A DNA stretch of 64,000 bases. Origin: Pseudomonas nitroreducens. GTDB lineage: Bacteria; Pseudomonadota; Gammaproteobacteria; Pseudomonadales; Pseudomonadaceae. Location: assembly GCF_024170165.1 (NCBI RefSeq), contig NZ_JALJXP010000005.1, forward strand, positions 310,001 to 374,000, written 5' to 3'. The position numbers and the translations under genes were made by a program. How positions within the stretch are numbered: position 1 is the stretch's first letter; the number at the start of each line of letters is the position of its first letter. The notes beneath the pieces are model-generated. The model saw only the letters and a program-made list of their open reading frames with translations, searched no databases and was not told the origin of the DNA. This document shows positions 63,903-64,000 of this stretch, piece by piece.

Positions 63903-64000
63903 TCAGGCCTCCAGCGCGCTGGCCGGGCCGAAGAACTCGTAGTGGGACTGTTGCTCGGGCACGCCGATATCGCGCAGGTGACGCTTCACCTGGGCCATGA
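63903..64000 (-). CDS. fhp: flavohemoprotein (nitric oxide dioxygenase), 3' end
   Basis: Only the last 32 codons are in the window. They read M-A-Q-V-K-R-H-L-R-D-IGVPEQQSHYEFFGPASALEA, matching the C-terminal end of the NAD/FAD reductase domain of bacterial flavohemoglobins (the YEFFGP motif). These convert nitric oxide to nitrate. Being upstream of ppyR and nnrS on the same strand fits the P. aeruginosa NO-detoxification cluster. The start and the heme domain lie outside. Confidence 0.85.
   Translation of the reverse strand, partial: MAQVKRHLRDIGVPEQQSHYEFFGPASALEA

Overview
The window is high-GC, gene-dense core chromosome of a gamma-proteobacterium, almost certainly a Pseudomonas of the P. 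aeruginosa / P. nitroreducens / P. citronellolis neighbourhood. Supporting this are gacA-uvrC-pgsA followed by tRNA genes, a tus operon, ftsK-lolA-rarA-serS-cysG, clpS/clpA/cspD, the divergent icd / monomeric idh pair, aceA of the long (531 aa) type, a 13-gene nuo operon with fused nuoCD, a BqsRS-type two-component locus, and ppyR-nnrS beside fhp. From memory this follows the PAO1 order from about PA2583 to PA2664, with local differences. No alignment could be run. No phage, insertion sequence, CRISPR array or plasmid module was seen.

Layout. 1-5650: the first codons of a leftward gene behind a perfect LexA box, two small rightward genes, then the leftward block gacA-uvrC-pgsA-tRNA-Gly-tRNA-Cys-tRNA-Leu, two small leftward genes and tRNA-Ser. 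5780-10033: a BI-1/YccA membrane protein, tusDCBE translationally coupled to a ybiB-like gene, and a glutathionyl-hydroquinone reductase. 10066-17542 (leftward): ftsK-lolA-rarA-serS-cysG and a small LprI-type secreted protein. 17764-20517 (rightward): trxB, aat, bpt, infA; aat and bpt are N-end-rule transferases that feed substrates to clpS-clpA (leftward, 20603-23267). 23495-27677: cspD, icd and idh. 27791-34645 (rightward): a Nudix gene, mnmA-hflD, purB, then a four-gene unit of a ribosomal-protein oxygenase, a GNAT protein, a DUF protein and a small secretin-like protein. 35155-37441: aceA and a hotdog thioesterase-like gene. 37883-52755: nuoA to nuoN, encoding complex I. 52929-57858: an AI-2E/PerM-family transporter, a Na+/H+-antiporter-family transporter and a TlpQ-like chemoreceptor. 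57967-60579 (leftward): two PepSY proteins, response regulator and sensor kinase (BqsPQRS-like). 60728-62215: a patatin-like hydrolase and a DUF5329 protein. 62418-64000 (leftward): the 3' end of fhp, ppyR and nnrS, a nitric-oxide-related cluster.

Functional themes are central carbon flux (two isocitrate dehydrogenases against isocitrate lyase), respiration (complex I), tRNA maturation (tus and mnmA together make the 2-thiouridine at position 34), regulated proteolysis (aat/bpt/clpS/clpA), DNA repair (uvrC, rarA) and signalling (GacA, BqsRS, TlpQ). The most notable non-coding signals are a near-perfect Fur box about 300 bases upstream of nuoA with no obvious gene of its own, a palindrome over a likely promoter about 400 bases upstream of aceA, a hairpin in the one wide gap inside the nuo operon, and three places with Pseudomonas-type palindromic repeats. 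I found no clear undescribed multi-gene system; the best leads are these regulatory signals and a few small uncharacterised genes.
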